DNA of 51,404 nucleotides, from assembly GCA_015680685.1 (NCBI GenBank), contig MNCI01011159.1:2788-54191 (forward strand). Reading direction: 5' to 3'. Each line of letters starts with the position of its first letter. The stretch's first letter is position 1. The position numbers and the translations under genes were made by a program. Of this stretch, positions 11,150-22,379 are shown piece by piece. The notes beneath the pieces are model-generated. The model ran no database searches. It was not told where the DNA came from and worked only from the letters and a program-made list of their open reading frames with translations. This DNA is from Gnetum montanum. Taxonomy: Eukaryota > Streptophyta > Gnetopsida > Gnetales > Gnetaceae.

Positions 11150-11470
11150 TTTCTTCTCACCCCCACCCCTTTTTTTTGAAAAAGGTATGAACTGAAAGAA
11201 AAGCCCGATGGTTGGGAGGAAGACCAACAATTAGTTCAAGGCTATAAAAGGGAGAAGTAATCTTAATCTAGGTAAGCAACTTAAAAGTTCTTATGAGTTA
11301 AGTGTGAGAATCTCTTCTACCATTGTCTTGTACTCATCTTCAACAATTTGGTGGAGTTGGAAAGTAAGTGTTGTATGAGTTTTGTTCCAAATCTTTTATG
11401 TTTGTTTCTTCCAAAAATTGTACTTTGATTTTATATGAATAAATAAGTTGCTTTCTTTTCTTATTCTTTG
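11150..11470 (+). repeat. Possible LTR or promoter fragment (unassigned)
   Basis: A TATAAAAGGGAG box near 11243 is followed after about 200 bp by AATAAA-type signals (GAATAAATAAG, 11439-11449), the arrangement of a short LTR or promoter-to-polyA unit. No matching second copy and no termini were identified in the window, so the assignment is weak. Confidence 0.25.
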
Positions 11471-11999
11471 AGCTCTTGAAAATCCTTGAGTTTTAAGATA
11501 ACTTTGACATGAATTTGGTCTTGAAGGTTAGATCATTAATAAATGATGGAATGTCTAATCTAGCAAAAATTCTAGGTCTAAATCAAATATTTAAAACAAT
11601 TCTTTTAAAACTTTAGTACCTATGTTATTGTAAGAAATCTCATGTTCATTTAGAAATTTTCAGAAGAGTGGTATTAGAAGATACTAGATAGTATGAATAG
11701 TGTAGATGATAAAATTTGAGAATTTTGTTAATGTTCAAACATCAATTTTTATTTTATCTCTAATACTCATTGCTATAATTAACAAATGGAAACATTGAAC
11801 CCAAACCTAATACCCATAACTTTAAAGATCTAAGATTGCTCTTCTACATGGTAATAGATATGTAGATTGATTCTTTCATCATAAAAATGAGTTGATTTCT
11901 CCCCGTTAATATAAGAACCAAATGCTTTATGAAAGATGCCAAGGAATATAACAATCATCTATGAAATAAGAATGGCATATAGTTGATATAAGTTGATGG
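11471..11999. other. Unassigned AT-rich spacer
   Basis: No supported gene or repeat terminus seen. All open stretches are short. Confidence 0.45.
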
Positions 12000-12165
12000 A
12001 AAAAAAAGATCATTAGTTGGAGCCTCAATGCTTATCCCACCAAGTGGAGTCCTAGGAGGGTTGGTGGATGAGTGAATGTCTAACTTCTTTAAGTGGTTGA
12101 GCCTAGGCTTAAACCCACATCTTTTCATTTGAGAAACAAGCATCTTACCATCACTCTAAGTTAGA
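12000..12165 (-). mobile_element. Probable tRNA-derived SINE
   Basis: On the minus strand, starting near 12160, the sequence has a box-A-like TAGAGTGATGGTAAG. About 35 bases later comes a box-B-like GTGGGTTTAAGCC. The body is about 90 bp and the end is an eight-base T run (plus-strand 'gaaaaaaaagatc' near 12000). Internal Pol III boxes plus a short T tail are typical of plant SINEs such as the Au group. No clear target duplication was confirmed. Confidence 0.45.
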
Positions 12166-12976
12166 TAGATGGTTTTCTTTAATTAATATAACAAAATTTA
12201 GATTATATATTGTTCAAAATTTTGAAAATAGGAAGGTCTCCTTCTTAATTGATCTCTACTTACACTATTCATATGTATTTTAATTTTTGATGATTCTTCA
12301 ATTTTCTTTCTAAATAGTTTTTTATAATTATGAAAGATTTGCATTGGTGTTGTTGCCAAGTGTACTTCAAAGTTAGGTCATTGCATTGAAAATTGTTTTA
12401 TATATTTATATACCTTTAATACTTAACAAATCCTTACAACAATAATCTTGATAATGCACCTGGGTGTAGGAAAATATGCCTTGTTAGTGGATTGAAGGTT
12501 GTTTCCATTTGGAATGGGGAATGGAGTGTGGAGATCCTTATGGGTTCCATGCTCTCACAACCATCACTAAAGAACTACATGGCCCTTATTGTTTTGTGTA
12601 CGATGTCACAAGCATATGTAGACCTGTGGAGGATGATTGGGCCACTACACTTTTTTACAAAGTAGGGCTTAGGGCTAGATGTGTTAACATGGAAATGTGT
12701 CTTAACTCTTTGAGGGGAATGGTGTCTCGAATGTGGTTGGTTATTTTACCTATGGTCATATGTATGTGTATCATGTTGGTCTTATCACTTATATGATTTT
12801 TTGAGTTGTATTTATTATGCTCCTAACCTATGGACTAACATCTTATGTACACTATGTAGGCAAGTGTTGTAAACGTTGAGGTAGTGTCCATCTTGGGTCT
12901 ACTCTAGAACACTTGGCTACTTTTGGACTCAAGGGTGGTGTTGAGTATCACTTCTTCAAAGTAGTGTGGTTATGCT
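12166..12976. other. Unassigned spacer
   Basis: AT-rich, with an isolated open stretch at 12509-12796 (95 codons) that shows no recognisable motif and no relative elsewhere in the window. It is not called a gene. Confidence 0.4.
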
Positions 12977-13135
12977 AGGGGTGTAGCATAATTGTTGGTT
13001 GGGACATATCTTTTGGTTAGAAAGTTGTGAGTTCAATTTTTACCTTTGCTTATGGGTGTGACAATAGTGGAGAAGCCTTGCACTGGGACCCTCTTATTTA
13101 GTGGGTCCATCTACTTTTGTAATTTTATAATAAGA
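12977..13135 (+). mobile_element. Possible tRNA-derived SINE
   Basis: A tRNA-like head: GGGGTGTAGC at 12978, then a GGTTGGGA segment, and a box-B-like GTGAGTTCAATTTTT near 13027-13041, preceded by TTGGTTAGAAAGTT. A non-tRNA body follows, ending in a T/A-rich tail near 13135. The boxes are degenerate, so this rests on pattern resemblance only. Confidence 0.35.
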
Positions 13136-13319
13136 TATTTTACTCGATGAATTCAAAATGTCATTGGCTTAAATATCTTTCTTGAATTCGTTTGTGAATT
13201 AGGTGATTTTGTATAAAAGTCAAAACCATCAGGCATAAATAAACATTACAAAATTTAAGTAAATTTCAGGTAACCAAAATATTCTCTCCGCTAAACCTAT
13301 AATCTCCCCTCAACACAAC
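13136..13319. other. Spacer upstream of F-box repeat array
   Basis: No feature seen beyond AT-rich sequence. Confidence 0.4.
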
Positions 13320-13580
13320 CTCGGTTTACAATCTTGAAAAGATTTTGTAACCTCCTTTCTGTGTAGCCGCAGTTTACACTCTTGAAAAGATTTTGTAACC
13401 TTCTTTCTGCATAGCTGCAGTTTCTAATATTGGAAAAAATCTAAGCTTTAGTTTCTGGTTTTATAAGGGTAAACTCCTTTCTGCACAGCCGCAATTTACA
13501 ATCTTGAAAAGATTCTGTAACCTCCTTTCTACGCAGCTGCAGTTTCCAATATTAGAAAAAATTTAACCTCCATTCCAGTT
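13320..13580. repeat. Tandem/alternating repeat array upstream of the F-box gene
   Basis: Five related units of about 48-75 bp built around GCAGTTTACAATCTTGAAAAG and a 'ctcctttctgygyagcygcag' block. Two unit types alternate: one with 'aatcttgaaaagattttgtaacc' (three copies) and one with 'taatattggaaaaaatct' (two copies), so the array has a higher-order A-A-B-A-B pattern. It ends about 250 bp before the F-box start codon and may be promoter-proximal. Confidence 0.8.
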
Positions 13581-13835
13581 TTGTATCCGTTCATTAATGT
13601 TTTGCTTTTGATAAGGACGCTTTTAACCATGGTTTTTCACTCTTTCTTTTTTCTAATTCTTGGACACTTTAAAAAACAAAACATAGTTTTTTACTCTGCT
13701 TTTTCTAATTCTTTCTTCACCCCGACAAATTTAAAAGTCCTGGTTGAAATCACATACACAGGGATAAATAGAGGTTCATCCCTGGTATATAACCATACAT
13801 CAACTTCCTAAAACATTGAAGGTGATCAAGTATCC

Positions 13836-15129
13836 ATGATGCAACGCTGCAACAAGTGCACAAGGGAACGCTGTAACGGCACCGGTAGTGCAGAATCTAT
13901 GGATGTCGATACCAATGTGGATAGATTCAGCAATTTGTGTGATGATATTCTTCTTCATATTTTGTCATTGACTGTATCTTACAAGACGGCAGTAAGGTGT
14001 TCTGTGCTTTCAAAACCATGGATTTCACTGCATACCCGCTTGCCACAGTTGTATCTCCATATGGCAGAGTGTTTTTTTGTCTAGGATGGTTATGAAGATC
14101 TATGGACAAAGATATGCATCTATGAAGAAGTGGTAGACTGTCTGCTTCTGCATCACCTACAAAAATAGGTAGAAGTGCTGTCGCTAGATACGTTTTTCTT
14201 AGAATTAGCTGAAGCTTGGTTGCAAAATGCAGCTGTTCGTAGTGTTGAGTTTCTCACCTTGGTAAACTATGAAGAAGCCAATGTTTTGGACAATCTGTTT
14301 TTGTGCATGTCTCTGAAAGCTTCGAAACTCGAAGGTTTTAAATTACTGAACCATCGTTACCACTTATCTTTTACTGGGTTTCCGCATTTAAGGCACTGCC
14401 ATCTTTGTAACGTTACTGTAACTCCAGACTTGGGGCCCTTCCTTGAGAAATTCCCTGTTCTCTATTACCTTCGACTGGAAAATGTTAGAGTGGACAGTTT
14501 TCGCTACAACACCAGCCAATTCTTAATCCCATTGAAGACTCTGCAAATTTTGAAGATTGAGAATCTGAGAGCAGACATGGAATATCTTGAAATTCTGTTA
14601 GCATGTCCACACTTGCTGATTTTAGATATTTCAGATTCAGCAGTCATTGTATCGCGGCCACAAGTTGGAAGAACTGATATTCAATGGAGTTGGCTTGTTG
14701 GAGACTCTGTTTCCATGCGTGAAGCATGCAATGTTAGGCCAACATGGGCAGTTGAAATTGTTGACCTTGGATGGGGAGTTGACAAGCCTAAAATGTAATG
14801 GGAGCAGCCTAGCCTTATTGAGAGCAACAAGGCACCAGTAAATACTAGAGAATGTAGCATGGTTTTTAAATTTGGAGATTGGAGCTTTCCAGATTGCAAG
14901 CACTTCCGACGCTGATTTGAAAAGCTGTGACGAGAATTCCTAATCGTCTATGCCTCAGGTTTAGTTCATTGCAAATTTTTGGTATGTGTGACTTTTATTC
15001 TCGTTATTATTTTGCTTGCAGGATGAGGAGAAAGACAACGTGGTTGAAGAAAGTTTATTATTTTGCTTGCAGGATGAGGAGAAAGACAACGTGGTTGAAG
15101 AAAGTAATGTGGTAGCATCACTGATATAA
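13836..15129 (+). pseudogene. F-box/LRR protein gene, degenerate
   Basis: F-box/LRR proteins recruit substrates to SCF ubiquitin ligases. ATG 13836 opens a short N-tail, then an F-box at about residues 30-65 (FSNLCDDILLHILSL, AVRCSVLSKPW), with Cys where the usual LPDD Pro would be. The same frame meets TAG at 14082-14084 and 14166-14168, then runs open to 14798 through LRR-like repeats (KLEGFKLLNHRYHLSFTGF, HLRHCHLCNVTV, LKTLQILKIENL, HLLILDISDSA). Near 14640-14650 LRR-like coding shifts frame (GQLKLLTLDGELTSLKCNG in the next frame). A candidate last exon, DEEKDNVVEESNVVASLI then TAA, ends at 15129. Two stops and a frameshift make it a likely pseudogene, unless the stops are removed by unseen introns. 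A TATATAA lies at 13786. Confidence 0.75.
15004..15105 (+). repeat. 51-bp exact tandem duplication containing a 3' splice site
   Basis: Copies 15004-15054 and 15055-15105. Each contains TTATTATTTTGCTTGCAG followed by an acidic coding stretch (DEEKDNVVEES). The length is 17 codons, so reading through preserves the frame to the TAA at the end of the F-box gene. Confidence 0.9.
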
Positions 15130-16963
15130 GCTCAACTGACTCTAGCATTTTACTCTAGGTGAAGCATGCATGTTGTCCCTGTTAAGAACGATGCTCTAAT
15201 CTTAAAATGTTAAATGCCTTTCTAGCAAAAGAATGGCTCATGACTGGTCATAACAAGGCAATATACATGTCATTGTGAGAGCAACTTTTGGAGTCTCTAT
15301 CAAATTCACAGCATTTTTATCCAAAGACATATATAGTGGACATAGATGATCACATTTGTCTCAGAATTAGAATGGAGCCAAAAATTTACTATGTAAATCC
15401 GCTTAGAGCATACTATTTTTAGTGAATGCAAATAGGCACATGTATACTTCCCAATTCCCACCCTATGCATGGTAGTATAACAAACATCGTTTTATTTCAA
15501 TGCATACTCCCAACTCGGTCCGTGTTTGTCTAACAAGCATTGTGTTATTTAAATGCATACTTCCAACTCTATCCATGTTTGTCTAAAAACCATTTTGTAT
15601 GTCAAAAGTTGCTTAAACATTTTGTTGTAGCACCATTAGACTTCTAAAAAATTTCTAAAATTTTAATCAAATCNTTTTAGCACCATTAGACTTCTAAAAA
15701 ATTTCTAAAATTTTAATCAAATCATGAATATTTTTCTTGCAAACTTTATAACGAGTAAAAGTGTTTTGGAAATTCTTTTTAGGCTCACTAACAAGTGTTT
15801 TGCCATGGAAAATTTTATTTGATGACCATGTTAATTTCAATCACCTTGCAAGTCAAGCTTATGGTTAGTCTCATGTATCCTTATCCTTTCCTTTTTCATT
15901 TTTAGCTGTATTGGATGTTTTCACTATACCATTTAGAAATTGACGGATTTTCATATGTATTGATAAGAGTGTAAGATTATAATTTTGGTATTTTGCTTAT
16001 GCTTATGATATAATGTTACTAGTAGTTTATATAGATGTCTTCTTGCTCTCTTTTTTTTAAATCTAATTATCTTTATTTTAGTGTTCATTGTTGTACCATC
16101 ATTGTCTTTGAAACTGCTTCTCCAAAACTATGGGGCCTTTTCTTTTTGCTATAACTTTGGATTGATGGGATATGATATACTTTGTTTTATTATTATTACT
16201 TGGGGATTGACACTCCCTCCCTGAAACACAACCAAAAAAAAAAATCATTATCTTTCAAACATAGGAGAATCTAAGATAAAAAGAAACCTATGTAGCTCTC
16301 ACAGAAGATTAATGTAGTTATCAGTTTTCTTTGTAGATTTTCATTTTTAGTCCTTCATTGAAAATTGGTATGGCTTTTACCATTTGCAAATAGCATTTTT
16401 TAAAAGGTTAAAAGAAGATGGGAAAAATGATAAAATTTTTATTGAATTCTTGTTGGATGTTAGGCATCAATGTAGATATCTTAATGAGATATGCTTTCTT
16501 TTAGCATAAGTCTTCCACTGATATATTAATTTTTGATTAGCCATGAAAATCTTGTATTTTTTTCAAGTATTTGCATTGTCTCTTTCTTGGCAAACATTTG
16601 TTGGAATAGCTTTATCAATGACATTCCTCTCCTTTAAAGCTAAAAACAAGTTAGGTACATGCTAAAAGAAAGCAGATCTCATTAATGATATTTATGCTCA
16701 ACAATCTCAACAAATTCGGCCGAGGGTGAGAGCATTCACTAATTCATGGAATTTGTTTTTTCAAAAAACCCATCCTTAGGAAAAATAAGGTACAGAACTC
16801 TTGTTCTTCGTCCAGAAGGCATGAAAATTTGGGTTTTAAATCTTGTTCTTCGTCCAGAAGTCGTGAAATTTTTTACTCAAAGAACTTTTTACTTGTAAAC
16901 TAATAAGATTCTATCAGCCAATTTATAGATATATATTATAAATATATATAACTAAGGTAGTTG
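15130..16963. other. AT-rich spacer with short direct repeats
   Basis: No gene seen. It holds an imperfect direct repeat of about 62 bp (about 15478-15540 and 15541-15600, around 'gcatactyccaactc'). It also holds a 46-bp exact duplication around an ambiguous base (15628-15723), and a 27-bp repeat CTTGTTCTTCGTCCAGAAG at 16799 and 16842. Confidence 0.55.
15628..15723. repeat. 46-bp exact direct repeat flanking an 'n'
   Basis: 15628-15673 and 15678-15723 are identical (starting tagcaccattagacttc) and are separated only by 'nttt', with n at 15674. This looks like two contig ends carrying the same overlap that were joined without merging. Confidence 0.85.
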
Positions 16964-17742
16964 CATACCTTTTCAATTTTGTAAAGGAACTCAAAGACGA
17001 GTTTTCATTCAATGATGGGGATATGATGAGCATTAAAGAATCACACACTATTTTCAGTTTTTCCATTTGAAAGTTAGAATATTTCTTTGAGTGCCTGTAG
17101 TAAGAGTTAGAAAGTATACGGATCTTTATTCACACACTATTATACCTGAACCACACCAGTGTGCATGACAATAAAGATGAGCCTTTTGATCAAACCTTAC
17201 AACACTTAGAATAGATTAATGATTTATTTATGCATTTATTTTCTTCATTAATTATGCCATAAATTAAGCTAAATTAGACCTTAAGCTATTAGTTAATTAA
17301 TTATGCATAAGTACGAACACGTTGAGTGTAAACACATATTTTCTTTGTAATCCCAACAATATTATTGCTTGGTGCACCTAGTCGCATAGCAGTTGGTTAC
17401 CCAACAGTGGATACATGAGTTTAGGACATGTACGGAAAGTGGGACTGGATGCTTACGTTAGCACTAGTTAGAGATTAGTTAAGTAGTTAAAGTAAATTAG
17501 TTATTAAAATACTTAATCTCTCTATTTAAGTGCCCAGGAACATAAAACAAAAAACAATAAAAAACATATGCTTGTACATCACAAGTGTAATTAGGAAGAC
17601 AACGAATGACCATTAGGGTAGGGTTTACTTCTTAGACAACTAGTGTATTAGAAGACATAGAGTTCATGGAATTCAACCAGATTGTGAGTGAATGTTTCAT
17701 GATTCATATGGTTGAGCATAGGGGTACCTTCATCACTCATCA
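16964..17742 (+). repeat. LTR with short internal remnant, element E3
   Basis: 16964-17023 matches the last internal bases of E1 (5700-5755: gtaaaggaactc..., gagttttcattca). The LTR 17024-17742 (719 bp) has termini TGATGAG and CTCATCA. Its U3 lacks the GATATC cluster and TATA context of E1 and E5, and it resembles E4 more closely, indicating a second LTR subfamily. The rest of the element is absent. Confidence 0.85.
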
Positions 17743-17849
17743 ATATTCTATCTTCATATTTCTCATTGTTTTATCTTCTAGTTTGAATTTGAAGATGGTA
17801 TGATCCCATTCTTACTTTATTGATTAGTGTTGTCATGGATATAGAAATT

Positions 17850-18660
17850 GTTGCATATGAATATTCTATTTCATTCATTATGTCTAGTATCTCTAATATT
17901 TTGCTAGTAAAATTGAAGTTTTTTTGTATTTGTGCCTTATTTTGCTATTTCTTTAAAACTTTATATGTAACAAGTTTCATAGCTTGTTTTAAATTTAGTA
18001 TTCCATCAATATTACTAATAATTCATTTTTGTAATCATAATCATCCTTCATGGATGTTGATATTTTTCAATGATCTCACTTGAGATCTTATTGATATTAT
18101 TATTTCTCAAGTAGAATGTTAAGAGTTGCATTTGTGCCTCATTTTGCTATCTCTCTAAAACTTTCTATGTAACAAGTTTCAAAGCTTGTTTTAAATTTAC
18201 TATTCCATCAATATTACCAATACCTCATTTTTGTAATCATAATCATCCTTCATGGATGTTGAGATTTTTCAATGATCTCATATGAGATCTTATTATTATT
18301 ATTATTTCTCAAGTAAAATGTTAAGAGTTGATACGTTTACTTCAACTTCCAATGACAACAAATGAGCTTATAATAAAAGTATTGCATATGGGACTTGAGT
18401 TTTCACTTTGAATTCATCCAACAAGAACTATTCTTCAAGTTTTTCAAAATTTTCCATAATTTTTTATTAAGACCTAGGTCCCACACCACACATCCATAAA
18501 GTATTATAGTTTGTACAATTGTTTGTAAAAGATATTTTCAAATTGTCCAAGTCCAAATATGATTTAAAACATTATTGCTACATTTGTTTTTTATTGTATA
18601 GAAAGTCTTCTATCCATTTGCAACTCCTTATGATATACAATGTGTAACACCTTGGTGTTT
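17850..18660 (-). pseudogene. LINE reverse transcriptase C-terminal fragment with 202-bp tandem duplication
   Basis: On the minus strand from 18660, a decayed C-terminal LINE segment can be read: TIVQTIILYGCVVWDLG (the 'VLLYGCEVWG' block of LINE ORF2) near 18480-18540, then LKNSSCW and a downstream variable region. That region is tandemly duplicated (17929-18130 and 18131-18332, 202-bp period). It probably belongs to the same minus-strand LINE as 22380-23184 and 42891-44420, separated by later insertions. Frames are broken throughout. Confidence 0.5.
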
Positions 18661-18779
18661 AGAACTTAAAACTTATGCTTTATTTAACTATTATTTTATG
18701 CTTGATTTTAGCATAAGTTTGTATTTTAATTATTACATGTTTTATATTACAAAATTTTATTACTTTATTACATGGAACC

Positions 18780-18890
18780 ACGTAATAATTGTAATATAGG
18801 TACACCCTAAGATATGTAGTTCAATTAGAACCCATGACTTAGAGCTTTCAAATTAAGAGTTTTATCACTAGGCTAACATCTCATTGTAGC
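18780..18890 (-). mobile_element. Possible tRNA-derived SINE head
   Basis: Minus strand: box-A-like TTAGCCTAGTGATAAAA, then a box-B-like CATGGGTTCTAATTG about 35 bases on. A second GTTCAAATCTCATC box-B-like motif lies just to the right (18925-18945, minus), so two SINE relics may abut. The evidence is resemblance to Pol III internal promoters only. Confidence 0.35.
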
Positions 18891-19369
18891 TTATGTTGAT
18901 GATGGCTTACACACCTTCTATTATGCTTGATGAGATTTGAACTTGAGATCTCTCATATTAATTACTATGCATATTGAGGTTTAAATACTTAACTCCTTAT
19001 TTACATGTGATACATTGGTATTTGTAATCTTTTATTTTATTAATTCTTTTATTCTTTTCAGGTTTTGATTATTCTTCTACTATGTCACTAACCCTTGTTT
19101 CTCTTAGATGAAAATATTGGAATGATGGTAGTGGCCCATGGATAGTATTTTATTTATGTTTATATTTTTGTATTTTATTTTAATATTTCTAGAATAAAGT
19201 AAGAATATGGTTACGAAACATGTTAATAGATATTTGGGGTTTATTCTAGTTATTCATATAATTATTTAGGAACCCATTCTTGGACCTGTGGCCTTATTCT
19301 ATTTTCTTGATGACTTTAACTCGTTAGTTAATCATTGAACCCTTTTTGTTTGGCTTTGGATACTGCTAC
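18891..19369. other. Unassigned AT-rich spacer
   Basis: Apart from the possible second SINE head near 18925-18965, nothing was recognised. Confidence 0.4.
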
Positions 19370-21075
19370 AGTTTCCTTCTTTGCCATTTTGGATAAATTG
19401 GCAAAAATTAGAAACAAAAAATGTAAGAACATTAATAATGTCAAATGCATCAAGGAAGAAGATGAAAGAATTTCAGCAAAAGACAATGAAATTTTGGATA
19501 GGTGGAAAAATTAATTTCAAGAATTATTAAATGAAGAATTCCCAAGATAAGCTATCCAAGAAGAAGAACCAAATTCTTTTTTAGTTAATGAACTTTCCTT
19601 CTTTGTGGTAAAGATAATATTATCAAAGATGAAAAATGGAAAAGATGTTGGACCAAATAATATTCCTATAGAAGCTTCAAAAGCATTGGAAAAGATAAGA
19701 GTTTCTTGGCTAAGACAATTATTTAACAAAATTTTAAAGGATGGAGGAATGCCAAATAATTAGAAAAAAATCTTTGTTGTTCCCTTTTACAAAAATAAAA
19801 GAGGCTTACAAATTTTACAAAGTATAAAGGGATTAAGATTATGAATCACACTATGAAACTTTAGGAGAGAGTTATAGAGTAGTATCTCAAACTTGAATCA
19901 TTAGTGTTAAAAACTTAATTTCGATTTATGCTAAGGAGATCTACTATAGAGGCTATTTCCTCAATACAACAATTGATGGAAAATTAGAAAACATAAAAAA
20001 AGACCTACATATGGTCTTCATTGACTTGGAAAAAGCATATGATAGAGTACCTAGAGATGCTATTTGGTGGGCCTTGTGAAGGAAAACCATCATTGATAAA
20101 TATATTAATGTGATTTAAGAAATCTATAAAGAAGCTACTACTAAAATTAGAATAGCTTATGGAACAACATCTAATTTTCCTATCATAGGAGATCTACATC
20201 AATGGTTTGCACTTAGCTCATACTTATTTACTATTATTATGAATGAATTAAAAAAGGGAATACAAGATGAAACCCCTTGGTATATGCTATTTATAGATGA
20301 TGTTATGTTGGTACATACAGCTTAAGAAAATATTGCTTCTACAATGAACAAGTGGAGACATGCTCTAGAATCAAAAGGCTTAAAAATTAGTAGAAGAAAG
20401 ACAAAATATACAGAATAAAATTTTAATAATAGCATAATTAGTGGTGAAATAGAAGTCACAATTCAAAGCAAAAAATCCCTAAACTACAAATAGTTCTGCT
20501 ACCTAGGATCTATCCTCTAATCGAATGGTAAAATTAATAAAGATATAAGAAATAGAATTAAGGCAGGATGGTAAAAATAGAGACAGGTTAGTGGTGTTCT
20601 ATATGATAAAAGAATATTAATAAATATGAAGGAAAAATTTTATAAGACAACAATCAAACCTACTATCTTATATGATGTTGAATGTTGGGTTGTACAAAAG
20701 AGGCATAAACAACAAATCAGTGTGGCAGAAATGCAAATGTTTCAATGGATGCTAAATGTTACTAAAAGAGATAATCTACATAATATAGACATTAGAGGAA
20801 CTTTGAGGTTGCTTTCATTTTAAATAAGCTGCAAGAATGCTGGCTTAGATGGTTTGGACATGTGCAAAAAAGATTAGATAATGAGCATATAATCAACGAT
20901 TGCAGAAAGTTACCAAAAGGAAGATCCAAAAAGATATGGGAAAAAATATTAAATATGATTTGAAGAAACTATAAATAAATAAAGATCTAGCTCTTCATAT
21001 AGAAAAATAGTGAAAAAAACTCATGTAGCTAACCCTATTTTGTTGGGATAAGGCTAGGATGCTAATGATGATGTT
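19370..21075 (+). pseudogene. RTE-like LINE, 5'-truncated reverse transcriptase ORF
   Basis: Non-LTR retrotransposon RT that would copy its RNA at nicked DNA. Blocks appear in order: MKNGKDVGPNNIPIEA and LFNKILKDGGMPN (19620-19760), RRSTIEAI (about 19935), [16 protein letters not shown] (20010-20060), and the catalytic YMLFIDDVMLV near 20285-20315 (usual FADD, here FIDD, aspartates kept). Then KFYKTTIKPTILYDVECW, VAEMQMFQWM and the terminal CWLRWFGHVQKR (20630-20870). The 3' end reads TTGTTGGGATAAGGCTAGGATGCTAATGATGATG, matching the ending and GAT-type tail of plant RTE LINEs. The endonuclease is missing at the 5' end, usual for LINE copies. Several stops and frame changes make it dead. Confidence 0.88.
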
Positions 21076-22379
21076 ACCTAATTTTAGAAATGAAATTATT
21101 AATTCTTTATTCTTCAAATTGCCCAAACCTTATCTTGTGTAATACTTAGTAAAGTTGGCTTTCTTAACATCAATTATGCATTACTCTCTGTCCTGGTGGC
21201 TATGCTTGGCAGATCTCTTGGAAATTTCTAAATTTGAACTTATTCTTGCTTGGAAAAGCTTTATGTGTAGTTGATCTTGAAGGATAGAGGAAATATTCTT
21301 GATTCCATCAATTTTGATTAGCAACTTACCCTCTTGGACTTATTTTCTTGTTTATGATATCTTATTTGTCAACCTAAATCTAACTTCTAATGTTTAATCC
21401 ATAATTCATTAGTTTCAGTAATTTTCATATTATCTTTCATGCTTATCTTTCTGTTGTAATACCTTCTTCTAGTAGTGGTGGCAACAACAACAATGACATA
21501 TTCATGTGTCAAAACTTTCATTGTGATGGAAAATTTCCACATTTTTTGAAATAGTGTGGTGATAATAAAATCTAATAGAAATGACATTTTCATTCGATGG
21601 TGGCTAGTGAACATTATATGCATGTATGGATGCATTCAATGTATTGAAAGTTAGAAAAATTATGAATAGGTTACTAATATTGACTAGTTGGTCATTTAGG
21701 TTGATTTGGACTTCAACCTCGGGGAATTGTAGTTAGCATTAATAGATTTCATTAATAACATGTTTTGCAACAAGGTAATTAGTATAAAAATAGTTGGTTG
21801 ATCATTAATCTAGGGACATTGCAAATAGTAACAAACATTATCTAAGGTGGTAATAAGGAGCTAAGACCTAGGGTAAATATAGGGTTGATATTAGTCATAA
21901 CATAATCCAACTGTTCATTTGGACATGCATGAAGGTTTCTAATTTAACAATTGGTCTTGTCTTACATGAGGATTAGCCTAGATAGGTGAGTTATTACACT
22001 AAAAAATCCTTGATGACTAGTTAAGTTAGTATTAGCCTTATAGTCATTCTAAACATCTGATGCTAAAAACTTCATGTGAATTCCACAAAAACCTATGCTA
22101 AATCATGGATTAATGCTAGGAATTAATAGTAATGTTAATGATATTTATTAATGAATAAGTTCATTAGTAATTCTTGTTGGTTCTAACAATATGCTTTATA
22201 ACGTGAACCTCTTTTTCCAATCATGTTCCACAAAGCTACAAGATGGATTTCCTCTATTGTGAAGGTATCCTAACCCTTCCTTTATGTGTTTCATGCAAAT
22301 TTCATAGGAAGCTTTGGATGTGGTTAAGGTGAATTTGGAAGAAGAAATGACATTACATGAAAGATTATCTCTCTATGGA
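21076..22379. other. Unassigned AT-rich spacer
   Basis: No supported gene, RNA or repeat terminus. It may include further decayed LINE sequence linking the fragments at 18660 and 22380. Confidence 0.4.

Noticed and set aside
12509-12796. Possible 95-codon gene
   Set aside because: No motif, no homologous copy in the window and no upstream or downstream gene signals.
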